From assembly GCA_963760285.1 (NCBI GenBank), contig CAVXCI010000001.1, positions 930,001 through 994,000 of the forward strand: 64,000 nt of DNA, written 5' to 3'. A program made the position numbers and the translations under genes. Numbering within the stretch: the stretch's first letter is position 1; each line of letters opens with the position of its first letter. Below, piece by piece: positions 34,512 to 44,798 of this stretch. The DNA comes from PALSA-278 sp963760285. GTDB taxonomy: Bacteria; Acidobacteriota; Terriglobia; Acidiferrales; UBA7541. Under the pieces are notes generated by a model. The model saw nothing but the letters and a program-made list of their open reading frames with translations, did no database searches and had not been told where the DNA came from.

Positions 34512-37500
34512 TCACACCTGCAAGACGTCGCCGTCTCGCGCTACCATCTGATAGAGCACCGGGCTCACGATACGGCCCAGAAATAGCCGCGAGATGAGTC
34601 CCGCCACGATGACGATCGCAAACGGTTTCTGTGAGTCCGAGCCCACGCCGGTGGAAAGCGCCGCGGGCAGAAGACCCAGGCACGCGACCAGCGCCGTCAT
34701 CATGATTGGCCGCAGGCGAATCAGCGACCCCTCCACTGTGGCTTTGCGGATGCCCTGCCCTTCGAGACGGAGCTTATTGATATACGAAACGTCAATGATC
34801 CCGGTCTCCGCCGAAACCCCCATGAGCACGAGCAGGCCAAGAACGGAGGAGACACTGAACGGCGTGTGGGTGAGCTTCAGGGCAAGGAGCGCCCCGACCG
34901 GTTCGGTCATCACCACGCCGATGACCACGGTAATCGGAAACTTAAAATTGCCGTAGAGCGCGAACAGAATTATGAAGATCAGGAGGACAGCGAGCGGGCC
35001 GATAAGCGCGAATTGCTTTCGCGCGGCGACGTATTCGCTGTATTCACCGCCCCAGTCCAGCCGGTAGCCCTGCGGCAGTTGGACCGAGGATTCCACGGCC
35101 TTCTGCGCCTGATTCACGGCGCGGGCCAGGTCGCGCCCCTCGATACTGAATTGGACTCCAATGTAGCGCGAATTATTTTCGCGGTAGATGAACGATGCGC
35201 CGTTGCCCTGATGAATGTTGGCCAGCTCGGCAATCGGAACCTGCTGCCCAGAAGGGGTCGGCACCAGCAAATCGCCGATGGCGTGCGTGCTTGAGCGGTA
35301 TTCGGGTTTCATGCGCACCACCAGGTCGAACAGCTGCTCACCCTGGATTACTTGCGTGGCTGCCTGGCCGCCTACACCGGCCTGGATCACGCCCTCGACA
35401 TCGGAGACATTGATTCCGTACCGCGCGATTTTTTCGCGGTCCACGTCAATCTGCACGCTGGGTTGCCCCAACTCGCGCACCACGGTAAGTTCCGTGAAGC
35501 CCGGGACGTGCTGGAGCACACGCTTAACCTCCACCGCTTTGTCTTCCAGTACCTGCAGGTCCGGGCCGAAGATTTTCACCGCCAGCGCGCTCTTCAAACC
35601 TGTGAGCGCCTCGTCTACGGCGTCTTCGGCCGGTTGCGTGAAGTTGAAAATCACGCCGGGATATGAAGCGACCCTTTTCTGAATATCCCTGGTCAGCTCG
35701 GCCTTGTTGTGGATCGGTCCTCGACTCCACGTCGCGTCCTTATAAGGCTTCAGCCCGACGTAAAACTCGCAGTTGAAGAAGCCCGTGGGGTCGGTGCCGT
35801 CGTCGGGGCGGGCCAGCTCCGAGCCGACCTCGGTGACCATCGGATAGCTCATCAGGATCTTGCGGATCTGCGGAGCGAATTTGGCTGCTTCTTCAAAGGA
35901 GATGGTATAGGGCATCGTGGCGCGAACCCACATGGCTCCTTCGTCCAGGTGGGGCATGAACTCACCGCCGATGAAGGGAATCAGAAGAAGCGAAGCGCCG
36001 AAAATGATAGTGGCCAGAATCATCGTAAGATTCGGGCGGTCCAGGCACCACCGGAGTTCCGCGGCGTACTCGTCCTTAATCCATTCGTACGCGCGGTTCA
36101 CCTTTTCCTTCACGCCGTGCGTGAACCAGTAGGAAGCGAGTACGGGAACGAGTGTAAGTGTGAAGATCAGCGAGCCGAGCAGCGCCCAGGACATCGTCTC
36201 CGCCATCGGGTGGAAGAGCTTGCCGGACGGGCCGGTAAGCGCGTAGATGGGAATGTAACCGGCGAGGATGACGGCGATGGAATAAAAAATCGGCCGGTCC
36301 ACGTCGTGCGCGGCCGCGATGATCACTTCTTGAAGGTTGTATTCCTGCCCATGGCGCGCGGCCAGCTCGCGGTAGATGTTCTCCATCATCACGACCGTGC
36401 CGTCAATGATGATTCCGAAATCGATGGCCCCAATGGAAAGCAGATTTGCCGGGATGTTCCGCGCATGCAGGAAAATGAAAGAAAACAGCAGGCTCAGCGG
36501 AATGGTCAGAGCGACAATGATCGCCGCGCGCAAGCTGACCAGGAAGAAAATCAGGACGATCAAGACCAGGGCCATGCCGAGCAGCAGGTTATGCTCCACC
36601 GTGTCGATGGTCACCTGCACCAGATCGCTCCGGTCATAGTAGGGCCGCACTTTCACGTCGTGCGGGAGGAGATCGCGGTTGATCTCCTTGGTCTTTTCTT
36701 CCACTCGTTTGAGGACGTTCTGCGTCTGCTCGCCAGTGAGCATGAGGATGACGCCTTCGACCCTATCGTCATCGTTCTGGAAACCGAATTCTCCGAGGCG
36801 GGGAGCGTGGCCAATGGTAACCTCGCCAATGTCGCGAATGCGTACCGGCACGCCGTTGTTGTTCCCCACGACAATGTCGCCGATGTCTTCGGTCTTGGTC
36901 ACCAGTCCAAGTCCGCGCACGTAGAAGAATTGCGAGCCCTGCGAGTAAAAGCCGCCCCCGGCGTTGGCGTTGTTGGCGGCCAGGGCATTGAGGACCTGCG
37001 GCAAGGGAATGTGGTAGCTGTAAATCTTGGCCGGATCGAGCAGCACCTGGTATTGCATCACCGTGCCGCCAAAGCCGGAATCGTCGGCTACGCCCGGCAC
37101 GGACTTGTAAGCGCGCTCAATCACCCAGTCCTCATAGGTCTTCAGCTGTTGCGGCGTCCGGTCCGGGCTCTCGATAACGTAGCGATAGACAAGATTTGAG
37201 GGACTCGACAAGGGCGCCAGGCTGCCCGTCACGCCTGGAGGCAGCGTGGCATCCGACAGCCGTTCAAATACGACTTGCCGCGCGAAGTAGTCGTCCGTGG
37301 TGTCCTGGAAGGTCATAATGACGTCGGACAAGCCATAGAGCGAGATCGAGCGCATGAACACCAGGTGCGGCACGCCGTTCATCTGCAACTCAATCGGCAA
37401 CGTAACCAGCCTCTCGATTTCCTCGGCTGCGTGCCCAGGCCACTGCGTGATCACCTCGACAAGCGGGGGCGAAAGATCCGGATAAGCATCCACGGGCATC

Positions 37501-37598
37501 CGCTGAAACGAGACTGCGCCAGCAACCACCACCAGCGCCGCCAACGTCAGAACCAGGAAGCGCTGCCGCAGAGCGAATTGAACGATGTGATGAATCAT
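34512..37598 (-). CDS. Heavy-metal efflux RND transporter (CzcA/CusA family)
   Basis: 1,028 aa, ATG at 37598 with AGGACCTGAG just before. Twelve-helix RND architecture: first helix FLVLTLAALVVVAGAVSFQR, then PVDAYPDLSPPLVEVITQWP. Two porter domains (SMALL loop VPHLVFMRSISLYGLSDVIM) are visible. TM4 carries GAIDFGIIIDGTVVMMENIY: the DFGxxxD pattern of the divalent-cation (CzcA-type) proton relay rather than the CusA pattern. The C-terminal half repeats the fold and ends LFLGRIVSPVLYQMVARDGD. It is the pump of a tripartite system with the adaptor and channel encoded just upstream (18-bp gap, then a 4-bp overlap). Likely substrates are Co, Zn, Cd or Ni; inferred from TM4 only. Confidence 0.95.
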   Translation of the reverse strand: MIHHIVQFALRQRFLVLTLAALVVVAGAVSFQRMPVDAYPDLSPPLVEVITQWPGHAAEEIERLVTLPIELQMNGVPHLVFMRSISLYGLSDVIMTFQDTTDDYFARQVVFERLSDATLPPGVTGSLAPLSSPSNLVYRYVIESPDRTPQQLKTYEDWVIERAYKSVPGVADDSGFGGTVMQYQVLLDPAKIYSYHIPLPQVLNALAANNANAGGGFYSQGSQFFYVRGLGLVTKTEDIGDIVVGNNNGVPVRIRDIGEVTIGHAPRLGEFGFQNDDDRVEGVILMLTGEQTQNVLKRVEEKTKEINRDLLPHDVKVRPYYDRSDLVQVTIDTVEHNLLLGMALVLIVLIFFLVSLRAAIIVALTIPLSLLFSFIFLHARNIPANLLSIGAIDFGIIIDGTVVMMENIYRELAARHGQEYNLQEVIIAAAHDVDRPIFYSIAVILAGYIPIYALTGPSGKLFHPMAETMSWALLGSLIFTLTLVPVLASYWFTHGVKEKVNRAYEWIKDEYAAELRWCLDRPNLTMILATIIFGASLLLIPFIGGEFMPHLDEGAMWVRATMPYTISFEEAAKFAPQIRKILMSYPMVTEVGSELARPDDGTDPTGFFNCEFYVGLKPYKDATWSRGPIHNKAELTRDIQKRVASYPGVIFNFTQPAEDAVDEALTGLKSALAVKIFGPDLQVLEDKAVEVKRVLQHVPGFTELTVVRELGQPSVQIDVDREKIARYGINVSDVEGVIQAGVGGQAATQVIQGEQLFDLVVRMKPEYRSSTHAIGDLLVPTPSGQQVPIAELANIHQGNGASFIYRENNSRYIGVQFSIEGRDLARAVNQAQKAVESSVQLPQGYRLDWGGEYSEYVAARKQFALIGPLAVLLIFIILFALYGNFKFPITVVIGVVMTEPVGALLALKLTHTPFSVSSVLGLLVLMGVSAETGIIDVSYINKLRLEGQGIRKATVEGSLIRLRPIMMTALVACLGLLPAALSTGVGSDSQKPFAIVIVAGLISRLFLGRIVSPVLYQMVARDGDVLQV

Positions 37599-37616
37599 CT
37601 CAGGTCCTGTTCCCCC

Positions 37617-38849
37617 TCAGCGCTGGAGCGAATTCTGAAATTGCAGGAAAAGACTGCCGTCGCCGACCACGCGGTCGTTCGCTTGCAACCCGGTTAGGAT
37701 TTGTGTTTTCCCGCCCTGGGTTTCGCCGAGCGTGACGTCGCGCCTGGCGAACTGCCTGTCCCCCTTTTGCAGATAGACGTAGGGCATGTTTTGTTCATCG
37801 CGCAGCACGGAAGAGTTGGGGACGAATAACGCGTTGGGAATCACGCCGGCCTGAATTTCCGCGGTCACGTACATTTCCTTCTTCAGGCGCTCGCCAGGGT
37901 TGGAGGCTTCAATGCGCGCCTGAAGCGTGCGCGTGATGGGGTCGAGCGCGGGAGAAATGTATTCGATCCTGCCGCGCACAAAACCGGGATACGATTCATT
38001 GTCGATCTTCACCGGGTCGCCGACATGCACGTAGGCCACGTCCTTCTGGTAAATGTTGACCAGAATCCACACCGAACTCATATCCGACAACGTGAAACAC
38101 TGTGTGGCGCCGGCCGCCAGCAATTGCCCCACGGAGCACTCGCGGTCCACTACCTCACCGGCCACCGGCGAGTATAGGGGGATTTCCGGCGAGGGAGGCT
38201 TGGTGACAATCGTTTCCGGATCCGGTATGCCGAGGACGCGAATGGCGTCGGCGCTGGAGTCGAAATCCGCCTGCGCCTGCGCGCGGTTCGATTGAGCTTG
38301 CTCGAGGTCGGCCTGAGCAATGGCGTGGTGCGCGTAAAGGTCCTGCGCGCGGAGGTAGTACTTGTCCGCGAGCTGGAAGGCGTCGCGTGCCTTGATATAA
38401 GAGGCGCGCAACAGAGAATAGTCCGGGCTGGCGATGTAAAGCAGCGCCTGGCCGGCGCGCACGTGTTCACCCGGCGCAACCACTACTCGGCTCACCGGCC
38501 CCCCCACCTGCGTTATCACCGGCGTGGTCTTGAAGTCGTTGTACTCAACCGCGCCGGTCACGCGTATGGTGCGCGCCAGTTGTCCCTGCTCGACCGTCAC
38601 GATCTGGACGTGAGACATTTGGTCGGCGGGCAGCGAGAACAGTTCGGCTTTGGCCTCGGGACTTTCCGTCCCCGAGAACGAGGTCATCTTGCTGGCCTTT
38701 TCTCCTCCCCCTCCGCAACCGGCCAGCGCCAGCGCTGCGGCCAGCAGCACGCCGTTCATCCGCCAGGAGCGTATCCCCTGTGAACCAGACGGCGAATTGC
38801 CGCTCCTGCTCTCGCGAATTCGGACGGCAGCTTTCGCGTGCGTCATCAT
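37617..38849 (-). CDS. RND efflux periplasmic adaptor (CzcB/CusB-like lipoprotein)
   Basis: 410 aa. A basic N-terminus, hydrophobic stretch and lipobox (LAAALALAGC, Cys near residue 45) predict an outer-envelope lipoprotein; the mature start is followed by a Gly/Ser linker. Visible adaptor elements: VTGAVEYNDFKTTPVITQVG (lipoyl half), a helical hairpin with AQADLEQAQSNRAQAQADFD, IPLYSPVAGEVVDRECSVGQ (second half), a barrel and C-terminal TGLQANDRVVGDGSLFL. It couples the pump (next gene) to the outer-membrane channel (previous gene). The start overlaps the channel stop in an ATGA junction. No N-terminal Met-rich copper site was seen, which agrees with a CzcB-like rather than CusB-like role. 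Confidence 0.93.
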   Translation of the reverse strand: MMTHAKAAVRIRESRSGNSPSGSQGIRSWRMNGVLLAAALALAGCGGGGEKASKMTSFSGTESPEAKAELFSLPADQMSHVQIVTVEQGQLARTIRVTGAVEYNDFKTTPVITQVGGPVSRVVVAPGEHVRAGQALLYIASPDYSLLRASYIKARDAFQLADKYYLRAQDLYAHHAIAQADLEQAQSNRAQAQADFDSSADAIRVLGIPDPETIVTKPPSPEIPLYSPVAGEVVDRECSVGQLLAAGATQCFTLSDMSSVWILVNIYQKDVAYVHVGDPVKIDNESYPGFVRGRIEYISPALDPITRTLQARIEASNPGERLKKEMYVTAEIQAGVIPNALFVPNSSVLRDEQNMPYVYLQKGDRQFARRDVTLGETQGGKTQILTGLQANDRVVGDGSLFLQFQNSLQR

Positions 38850-40113
38850 GGCATTTTCCTTGTGCCCACGGCTTCGCGGAGCTGCTCCATGGCCATCAAA
38901 TAATCGGCCAGCGATTGCAGGTAGGCGAGTTGCGTGGCGCGGTAGCTTCTTTCCGCGTCGAGATAGTCAAGCAGGCTGGCGGCGCCATGCTCGTAGGCAA
39001 ACTTGCTGATATCGCGCGATTGTGTGGCCTCATCCAGGTAGCCTCCCTGATAAAGTTTGACCACTTCGTCGTTGGTTCGCAGCCCGTCATAGGCGTTTTC
39101 CACGTCGGACATCACCGTTTCAGACGCTTCCTTTTCCTGCTCCTGGGCCTGGCCGATAGCTAACTTGGTGCGCGCAATTTCACCTTGATTGCGGTCGAAG
39201 ATGGGCAGATCCATATTGAAGAAAAACGACCCGTTGTTGGTGCTGGCCACATGGTCATAATCGAACGTTAGTGTCACGTCGCGCTTGCCGTTAGCTTTGG
39301 CCAGCCCGTACTGGCTCTCCGACAAAGTGATGCTTTGCTCAGCCGCCAGAAGATCCGGCCGCTGCCGAATGGCCATGGCCTGCAGATCTTCCTTTTGCAT
39401 GGCGAGAGGCTGATAGGTCATTTCGCCGGCCACATCGTAATCTTCCGGCACGGACTCGTACCCCACCAATTGCCGCAGGCTGGTGAGCGCCTGGACGCGC
39501 GCCAGCCGCGCCGAAGATGCATCCATTTGAAATTGCAGAAGCTGGATCTTTATTTTCAGCAGGTCGCCTTCGCTAATGTCCCCGGCTTTGTAGCGTGATT
39601 CGCTGATGTCCACTGTCTGCTGAAAGCTTTTCAGGTCGCGTTCGGCGAGATCCAGAGTCGATTCCGCCAGTTGCGCGTTATAAAACTGGGTGGCCACATC
39701 AAACGTGAGGGTGCGTTCATTGTCCGCCACCAGCGAACGGGTAACCGCGGTCTGATCCTTGGCTGCCTGCAGGCGATGCTGGCGCTTACCTCCACGCTCA
39801 AAGAGATAGCCGATCCCCGCGTCAAATTGGCTGTTCTGGTCAATATAATCTCCGTTGAAATTGCTGGGATTAAAAATGGGCAGAAATTGCGCGTCCAGCG
39901 TCAACGACGGGTTGGGCCGCAGATTGGCGGTGATTTCCTGCGCCTGGTTCTGTCGATGTTGGAACGCGCTGCCAGCAGCGCATGGTTATGTGCCAGCGCC
40001 ATCTGGACGGCTTCGTCCAGCGTCACGCGCACGGGGCCCTGTGCGGCCGCTCCCGCAGCGATAAGCAACAGCGCTGAAAACGAAAAATATGAACATCGTA
40101 GTTGCATGGGCAT
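38846..40113 (-). pseudogene. TolC/CusC-family outer-membrane channel, one-base frameshift
   Basis: The main frame starts abruptly at about residue 70 (SLTLDAQFLPIFNPSNF) and runs to GTRKMP at 38846. The missing N-terminus lies in another frame, from about 40113: a signal peptide (FSALLLIAAGAAAQG), then VRVTLDEAVQMALAHNHALL. Restoring one base near 39952-39956 (after SNI) joins them: QNQAQEITANLRP. The span of 1,268 nt is one base short of 423 codons, so a single deletion explains it and would give 422 aa, a normal OEP-family length. Coiled-coil regions such as LAERDLKSFQQTVDISESRY are intact. It is part of the metal efflux operon. Confidence 0.82.
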
Positions 40114-40192
40114 CACCCAAATCGCCAGATGCGAGAAACCTAAGAATAGATTGCGAGACGATACGCCCAAGAGGGCGCGAGAACAGCAGTGG

Positions 40193-40444
40193 TTAAGCGG
40201 AAGGAGGCGCGCGAGACGGCGAGCGTGGCAGCAAGGTGTTGCTGATCAGTGATGGCTCATCCAAAATCAAGTGTGCGCGGACGCACACCAAAATGGCGAT
40301 GGTTTCATTCGCCAGAGCGGGCTGGGCCGGCATCTGCCCGAAATGGCAAATGGAGCAATTGGAACCAGCTTGCCCCGCATGGCTATGCCAGGTGCTTCCC
40401 GCCGTGGCAACCATCAACACCACGAGAGCAAGAAGGACCACCAT
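40193..40444 (-). CDS. Small membrane protein with CxxCH motif, head of the efflux operon
   Basis: 83 aa if started at the ATG at 40444 (an upstream start at 40501 is possible). An N-terminal membrane helix (MVVLLALVVLMVATAG) is followed by WHSHAGQAGSNCSICHFGQM, with a CxxCH and several His that could bind metal or, less likely, heme. It then gives IAILVCVRAHLILDEPSL and a basic tail. It precedes the channel gene by 79 bp on the same strand, so it probably belongs to the efflux operon as an accessory metal-binding protein. It resembles small DUF2946-like proteins seen beside Cus/Czc operons; that assignment is tentative. Confidence 0.6.
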   Translation of the reverse strand: MVVLLALVVLMVATAGSTWHSHAGQAGSNCSICHFGQMPAQPALANETIAILVCVRAHLILDEPSLISNTLLPRSPSRAPPSA

Positions 40445-40551
40445 GATCCGTCGCGCGGAGCGGCTACCAGCGGTCGGGCTATAGCCCGTACAAGACCCCA
40501 TGGAAGAATTCTAATGCATTTGGAGTTATCGCGCGAATCAAATTCCTTCCG

Positions 40552-40832
40552 TCAGGGCGTCTGCTGCAACACCTGGTCCACCATCTCCATGCATTTTTCC
40601 AGCCGATCGCGGAGCGGGGCGACGGCTAGTTGCTGTTCGCCGCGCAGAGTGAAAAGTTCATCGGCGATATTGATGGCCGCGAGAACGGCTACGCGCAGCG
40701 GAGTCTACCGTGTGAGTGGTATCGGCCACGGAGCGCATTTTACCGTCCACATAGGCGGCCAGCCGACGCACGATAGGATTCCTCCTGGTCGCTTTGAAAA
40801 TTGTATGCCTGATCGTAAATTTGAACTTTCAA
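40552..40832 (-). pseudogene. zapA: Cell division protein ZapA, two frameshifts
   Basis: Three frames together spell ZapA: LKVQIYDQAYNFQSDQEESY, then VRRLAAYVDGKMRSVADTTH, then LRVAVLAAINIADELFTLRG ... MEMVDQVLQQTP. Two single-base insertions, near 40762 and 40703, break the frame; removing both leaves 93 codons, the normal ZapA length (92 aa). The start is a TTG at 40832 with GGGGAG upstream. ZapA bundles FtsZ filaments at the division ring. It follows pheT, a common order in many bacteria. Because neighbours are equally damaged, these indels are probably sequence errors rather than gene loss. Confidence 0.8.
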
Positions 40833-40945
40833 AGATGATTCTCCCCTGATGGCAACCATTGTAGCGCGGAAAAATCATGGATTGAAAGAATGCGCGGCGC
40901 GACCAGCAAATTTGCAGAAATGGCCCGGCGCCACGCCGAAGCCGG

Positions 40946-43035
40946 TTAACGTGTGCGCAGAGATGCTCCGAGTTTTGTCTCCAGCGCGCTGACGATTCTG
41001 TCGGAAAACCGAGAGTTGCGCATCGGTCAGCGTCGCTTCCGCGCTCTGAAAGTAACCCGCAAAAGCAGCGAATAACGGCCTTCGCCAATGCTCGGCACCA
41101 CGAAACATATCACCGGATCAATCCGCGTGATTTCCGCGATGCCCAGCGCGCGGATGGCGTCAGCGCCGCGCCAAACGCAGTCCCCTCGGGCAGCGACAAG
41201 CGAAAAATCGCGTTCGACCGCGGGAAAGCGCGGCCAGGGAGCAAACGACGCGCCGGCCAGAGTCGCTTCCATGGACTTGAGTAAGGGCAAGTAAGCTGCA
41301 ATTCCGCGAGATAATATCGGCTGACGAAATTTGAAGCTGGTCCGTGGCGGCGCGCGCGAGCTGCCCCGCAACTCCCATGGTGCGATCGAGGAATGATTCA
41401 GCCCATTCCGCCGCGCGCGCCGGCCTGCCGCCAGCCATGATGGCCCGCCGACTTCCATCGCCAGCCTCCAACAAGTTCGCCGAAGGATCCAAATCGCCAC
41501 GCAGGTCGTCAAAATCAAACGGCCGTTCGCTATCGTAGAAGCTCTTGGGCGCGCCAGGCCGGTGGCCCCAGCGTCAAATCGGAGTCTCCAATGCGTTGCC
41601 TTCACGCAACTCATAACGCTTCCCAATTTCGAAGAGGCGCAGAGTCGTGCTGGCCGTGACTGACATTCCATTCCAGCGCCTGCACCATGGGCAAAATGCC
41701 GTTGGTGCGCATGCGCGAAGCGTCCTGAGCCAGCGGATTGCTGAGCAGCGCCGTGCTGAACGCCTTCGGGACAGAAAAAGGTCATCCAACTCCGGGTCCA
41801 CCAGCGTGATGGATACAATCTCCTGATAGCCCAGCGCGACAATCGCTCGACGGAGCCGGTCCTCCGCCTCGGCGTGCGGCAATCGCGCGGCCGGCAATCG
41901 CGCGGGCGGCAGACGGGGCGGAAATTTGTCGTATCCCGTAATGCCGCGCCACTTCTTCGATGAGATCAATTTCCCGCTTGACATCCCGCCGCCAGGAAGG
42001 CTGGGTGCATTTCCACACGGCGTCGCGCGGTCCGTCGCCGCGAGTGCGAGAGCGAGACGCTCAGGATCGAAACCCAAGCGCCGACAAAATGGCTTCGATA
42101 TCCGCGTCAGGTACGTCCGCGCCCATTACGCGCAGACATTCGCGCCGCGTAAATTCGATTGCCGCCGAGTGTTTCCGGCGCGCGGGAAAACATCCACCAA
42201 ACCCGCAAAACTTTGCCGCCCGCCAATTCCTGAATCATCTGCGCTGCCCGCGCGGGAGGCCAACTCGGCCATCTCCAGATCGGTGCCACGCTCAAATCGG
42301 AACGACGCTTCGCTGCGCAGACCCAACTCCTTGGCGGTCCGGCGGACGGAGATGGGGTCAAACCAGGCGGATTCCAGCAGGATGTCGCGCGTGTCGAAAT
42401 TGATTTCCGAATCCGTGCCGCCCATCACGCCGGCGATGGCCGCGGGACGGCGGCATCTGCAATCACGCAGATGTCCTTGCGAAGAACGCGCTCGACCCGT
42501 CAATCGTGCGGAATTTTTCGTGGGGACGGGCACGGCGCACGATAATGCGATTTTCGGCAATGTGGCCCAAATCAAAGGCATGCATGGGCTGGCCAAGTTC
42601 AAACATCACGTAATTCGTGATATCCACCACATTGTTGATGGAGGAGTGCCCATAGCCGTCAGCCGTTCGCGCAGCCATAGCGGCGAAGGCTGCACCGTGA
42701 CGCCGCGGAATCATGCGCGCCGTGTAACGACCGCAGAGGTCGGCGCATTCGATTTCCACGCGGATGAGGCTTGAGCCTCTTTCGCCGGTTTCTTTAACTC
42801 GGCTCACCGGCTTCAACGGCAGGCGATAAACCGCCGCGGCTTCCCGCGCCACGCCATAGTGGCCCAGGCAGTCGGGACGGTTGTTGGTCACTTCGAAATC
42901 CAGCACCGGACCCGCTGCTTGTTTCTTCCAAACCTTCAAGAGGAAGACCCGACGAGCGACAGTCGCGCGCCCAATCTCGGCAGGCTCCGCCGCCAGCTCG
43001 ACAAATTCCTTAAGCCATGGATAGAGGATTTTCAT
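40946..43035 (-). pseudogene. pheT: Phenylalanine-tRNA ligase beta subunit, multiple frameshifts
   Basis: At least five overlapping frames carry consecutive PheT parts: MKILYPWLKEFVELAAEPAE ... FEVTNNRPDCLGHYGVAREA (B3/4 start), VVDITNYVMFELGQPMHAFD, IAGVMGGTDSEINFDTRDIL, ASFRFERGTDLEMAELASRA (B3/4), WRRDVKREIDLIEEVARHYG (B5), ALGYQEIVSITLVDPELDDL and RLFEIGKRYELREG (catalytic-like core), ending with an FDX-ACB domain (FQSAEATLTDAQL ... ALETKLGASLRTR). The span of about 2,090 nt fits a ~690-aa subunit. The gene is essential, so the many indels must be largely sequence error. It follows pheS with a 26-bp overlap. Confidence 0.85.
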
Positions 43036-44158
43036 GGGGATCTACGGGAAACTGCCGCAGGAAGCGCAGGTCGTTCTGGAAGAGCCGAGGCACTTCGTCA
43101 ATCCCGTACTTCATCATCGCCAGACGGTCAACGCCCATGCCAAAAGCGAAGCCGGAAAGGCGCTTGGCATCGTAATTGACGAAACCATATACCGCCGGGT
43201 CCACCATCCCCGCGCCAAAAAGTTCAATCCAGCCAGTAAATTTGCAGACGCGGCATCCCGCGCCTCCGCAAAAAATACAGCTTCCGTCCACTTCCGCGGA
43301 AGGCTCGGTGAACTGGAAATAACTGGGGCGCAAGCGCGATTTTACCTGCGGGCCGAGAAATTCGCGGACAAAGTATTCCGCCGTGCCCTTGAAATCGCAG
43401 AAGGTGATGTCCGTATCCACAGCCAGGCCTTCCACTTGATGGAACATGTAACCATGCGTGGCGTCCGGATGGTCGCGGCGGTAAACCTTTCCCGGAACGA
43501 TGATGCGCACCGGTGGCTTCTGCTTCTGCATGGTGCGAATCTGCACCGGCGAAGTATGCGTTCGGAGAAGAAGCGGATGCGGCCCCGCGCCGCCGCGGAC
43601 ATAGAAAGTGTCCATATCATCCCGCGCGGGATGATGCTCGGGAATATTGAGCGCTTCGAAATTGTAGTAGGTGTTTTCAATCTCCGGCCCTTCAGCCACC
43701 GAAAAACCAATCGAGCAGAAGATACGTTCAATTTCGAAAACCGTCTGGCGGATGATGTGCTGCGTGCCGATGGACCGAGGGACTCCGGGCAGCGACAGGT
43801 CCACTTTCCCGCGCGCGGCGGCGGCTTCTTCGGCAATGGCTTCCACCGTGAGGCGAAAAGCTTCCAGGACGGCTTCCGTGTGCGCCCGGAGTTCATTGAG
43901 CTGTTGCCCCACCGCCCGTTTCAATTCTGGCGTGGCGGGCTTCAGCCAGTTTTCCGTGATGGCATTGATGACCCCGGACTTGCGTCCCAGCCAGGAATTG
44001 CGGACCACTTCATAGCTGGCCGCATCACTTGCCATTGGCGCGGCAATCTCGGCGTAGAAGGCTGCATTGAGTTCCACGAACAGGCCCGCCAACATCATCG
44101 GGCGCGATGACGCCCAATTGCGCGAGCGTTTGTTCGATGGACTTTGCTGTTCCGCCAT
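43010..44158 (-). CDS. pheS: Phenylalanine-tRNA ligase alpha subunit, N-terminus uncertain
   Basis: 382 aa as read. Class II motifs are present: motif 1 region GTQHIIRQTVFEIERIFCSI, EGPEIENTYYNFEALNIPEH, motif 2 VPGKVYRRDHPDATHGYMFH, and motif 3 FGMGVDRLAMMKYGIDEVPR. The N-terminal coiled-coil (WLKPATPELKRAVGQQLNEL) is visible, but the first ~25 residues (MAEQQSPSNKRSRNWASS) do not look like PheS; a frame change near 44095-44110 probably hides the true start. The enzyme charges tRNA-Phe as an alpha2-beta2 tetramer with PheT. It lies 86 bp after rplT and just before pheT, the standard order. The zinc-like CxxCGGAGCRVC segment near the C-terminus (CIFCGGAGCRVCKF) is a normal feature of the family. 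Confidence 0.9.
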   Translation of the reverse strand: MAEQQSPSNKRSRNWASSRPMMLAGLFVELNAAFYAEIAAPMASDAASYEVVRNSWLGRKSGVINAITENWLKPATPELKRAVGQQLNELRAHTEAVLEAFRLTVEAIAEEAAAARGKVDLSLPGVPRSIGTQHIIRQTVFEIERIFCSIGFSVAEGPEIENTYYNFEALNIPEHHPARDDMDTFYVRGGAGPHPLLLRTHTSPVQIRTMQKQKPPVRIIVPGKVYRRDHPDATHGYMFHQVEGLAVDTDITFCDFKGTAEYFVREFLGPQVKSRLRPSYFQFTEPSAEVDGSCIFCGGAGCRVCKFTGWIELFGAGMVDPAVYGFVNYDAKRLSGFAFGMGVDRLAMMKYGIDEVPRLFQNDLRFLRQFPVDPHENPLSMA

Positions 44159-44244
44159 GGGTCTTGCCGTTCGCCGGGACGATGCGGGCTGCCGCGATGC
44201 GATGCCCCGGCGTCCGGAGAATAGTAAATGGACGTGGACGAGAA

Positions 44245-44619
44245 TCAGGCGCGCGCTGGTTGTGCGCTGATGGCCTTTTGCGCGATATCCACCACTGCGG
44301 CAAATCCGGCGTCGTCCTTTACAGCCATGTCGGCGAGCATCTTGCGATCAATTTCCACTCCCGCCAGCTTCAACCCATGAACCAGTTGGCTGTAGGAAAT
44401 CCGTGGTTGCGCGCCGCGGCGCCCACGCGCTGAATCCACAAGCGCCGAAAATCACGCTTGCGCGTGCGGCGGTCGCGGTAGGAGTACCGCAGCGAGCGGT
44501 TGACGGCTTCTTTTGCTGACCGGTAGAGCTTGCTCTTGGTCAGAAAGAAGCCCTTGGCGTGCCGCAGCAGCTTCTTGCGCTTGGCGCGGCGTTTTGCTTC
44601 CTCGTTTTACTCTTGGCAT
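44245..44619 (-). pseudogene. rplT: 50S ribosomal protein L20, two frameshifts
   Basis: The start MPRVKRGSK at the ATG at 44619 follows GGAGAG. The body RRAKRKKLLRHAKGFFLTKS, KLYRSAKEAVNRSLRYSYRD and RDFRRLWIQRVGAAARNHG is in a second frame (one extra base near 44593). The end, ISYSQLVHGLKLAGVEIDRK ... MAVKDDAGFAAVVDIAQKAI, is in a third (one missing base near 44399). Net length is 375 nt, 124 aa, normal for L20. L20 binds 23S rRNA and in many bacteria represses its own operon. Since it is essential, the indels are most likely errors. Confidence 0.88.
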
Positions 44620-44798
44620 GGAGAAATCTCTCCGCCGTTCATTTCCACAAGCGGCAAAACGGGGAGACAAACTGGCGAGGCCTCCGCTAATGGCGGCTGC
44701 GACGACGGGTTTGTCTCACGGGATGAAATCAGCTAGCGCCTGCAACACGGAGCCGGCCGGCAGGCACCCGTAACGCTCTGCCTGGCCTTTATAAAATT

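Noticed and set aside
35709..37199. 496-codon plus-strand open frame
   Set aside because: Antisense to the RND pump gene; composition is a shadow of its codon bias and no motif is present.
43034..44110. 358-codon plus-strand open frame
   Set aside because: Antisense to pheS, whose class II motifs are clear.
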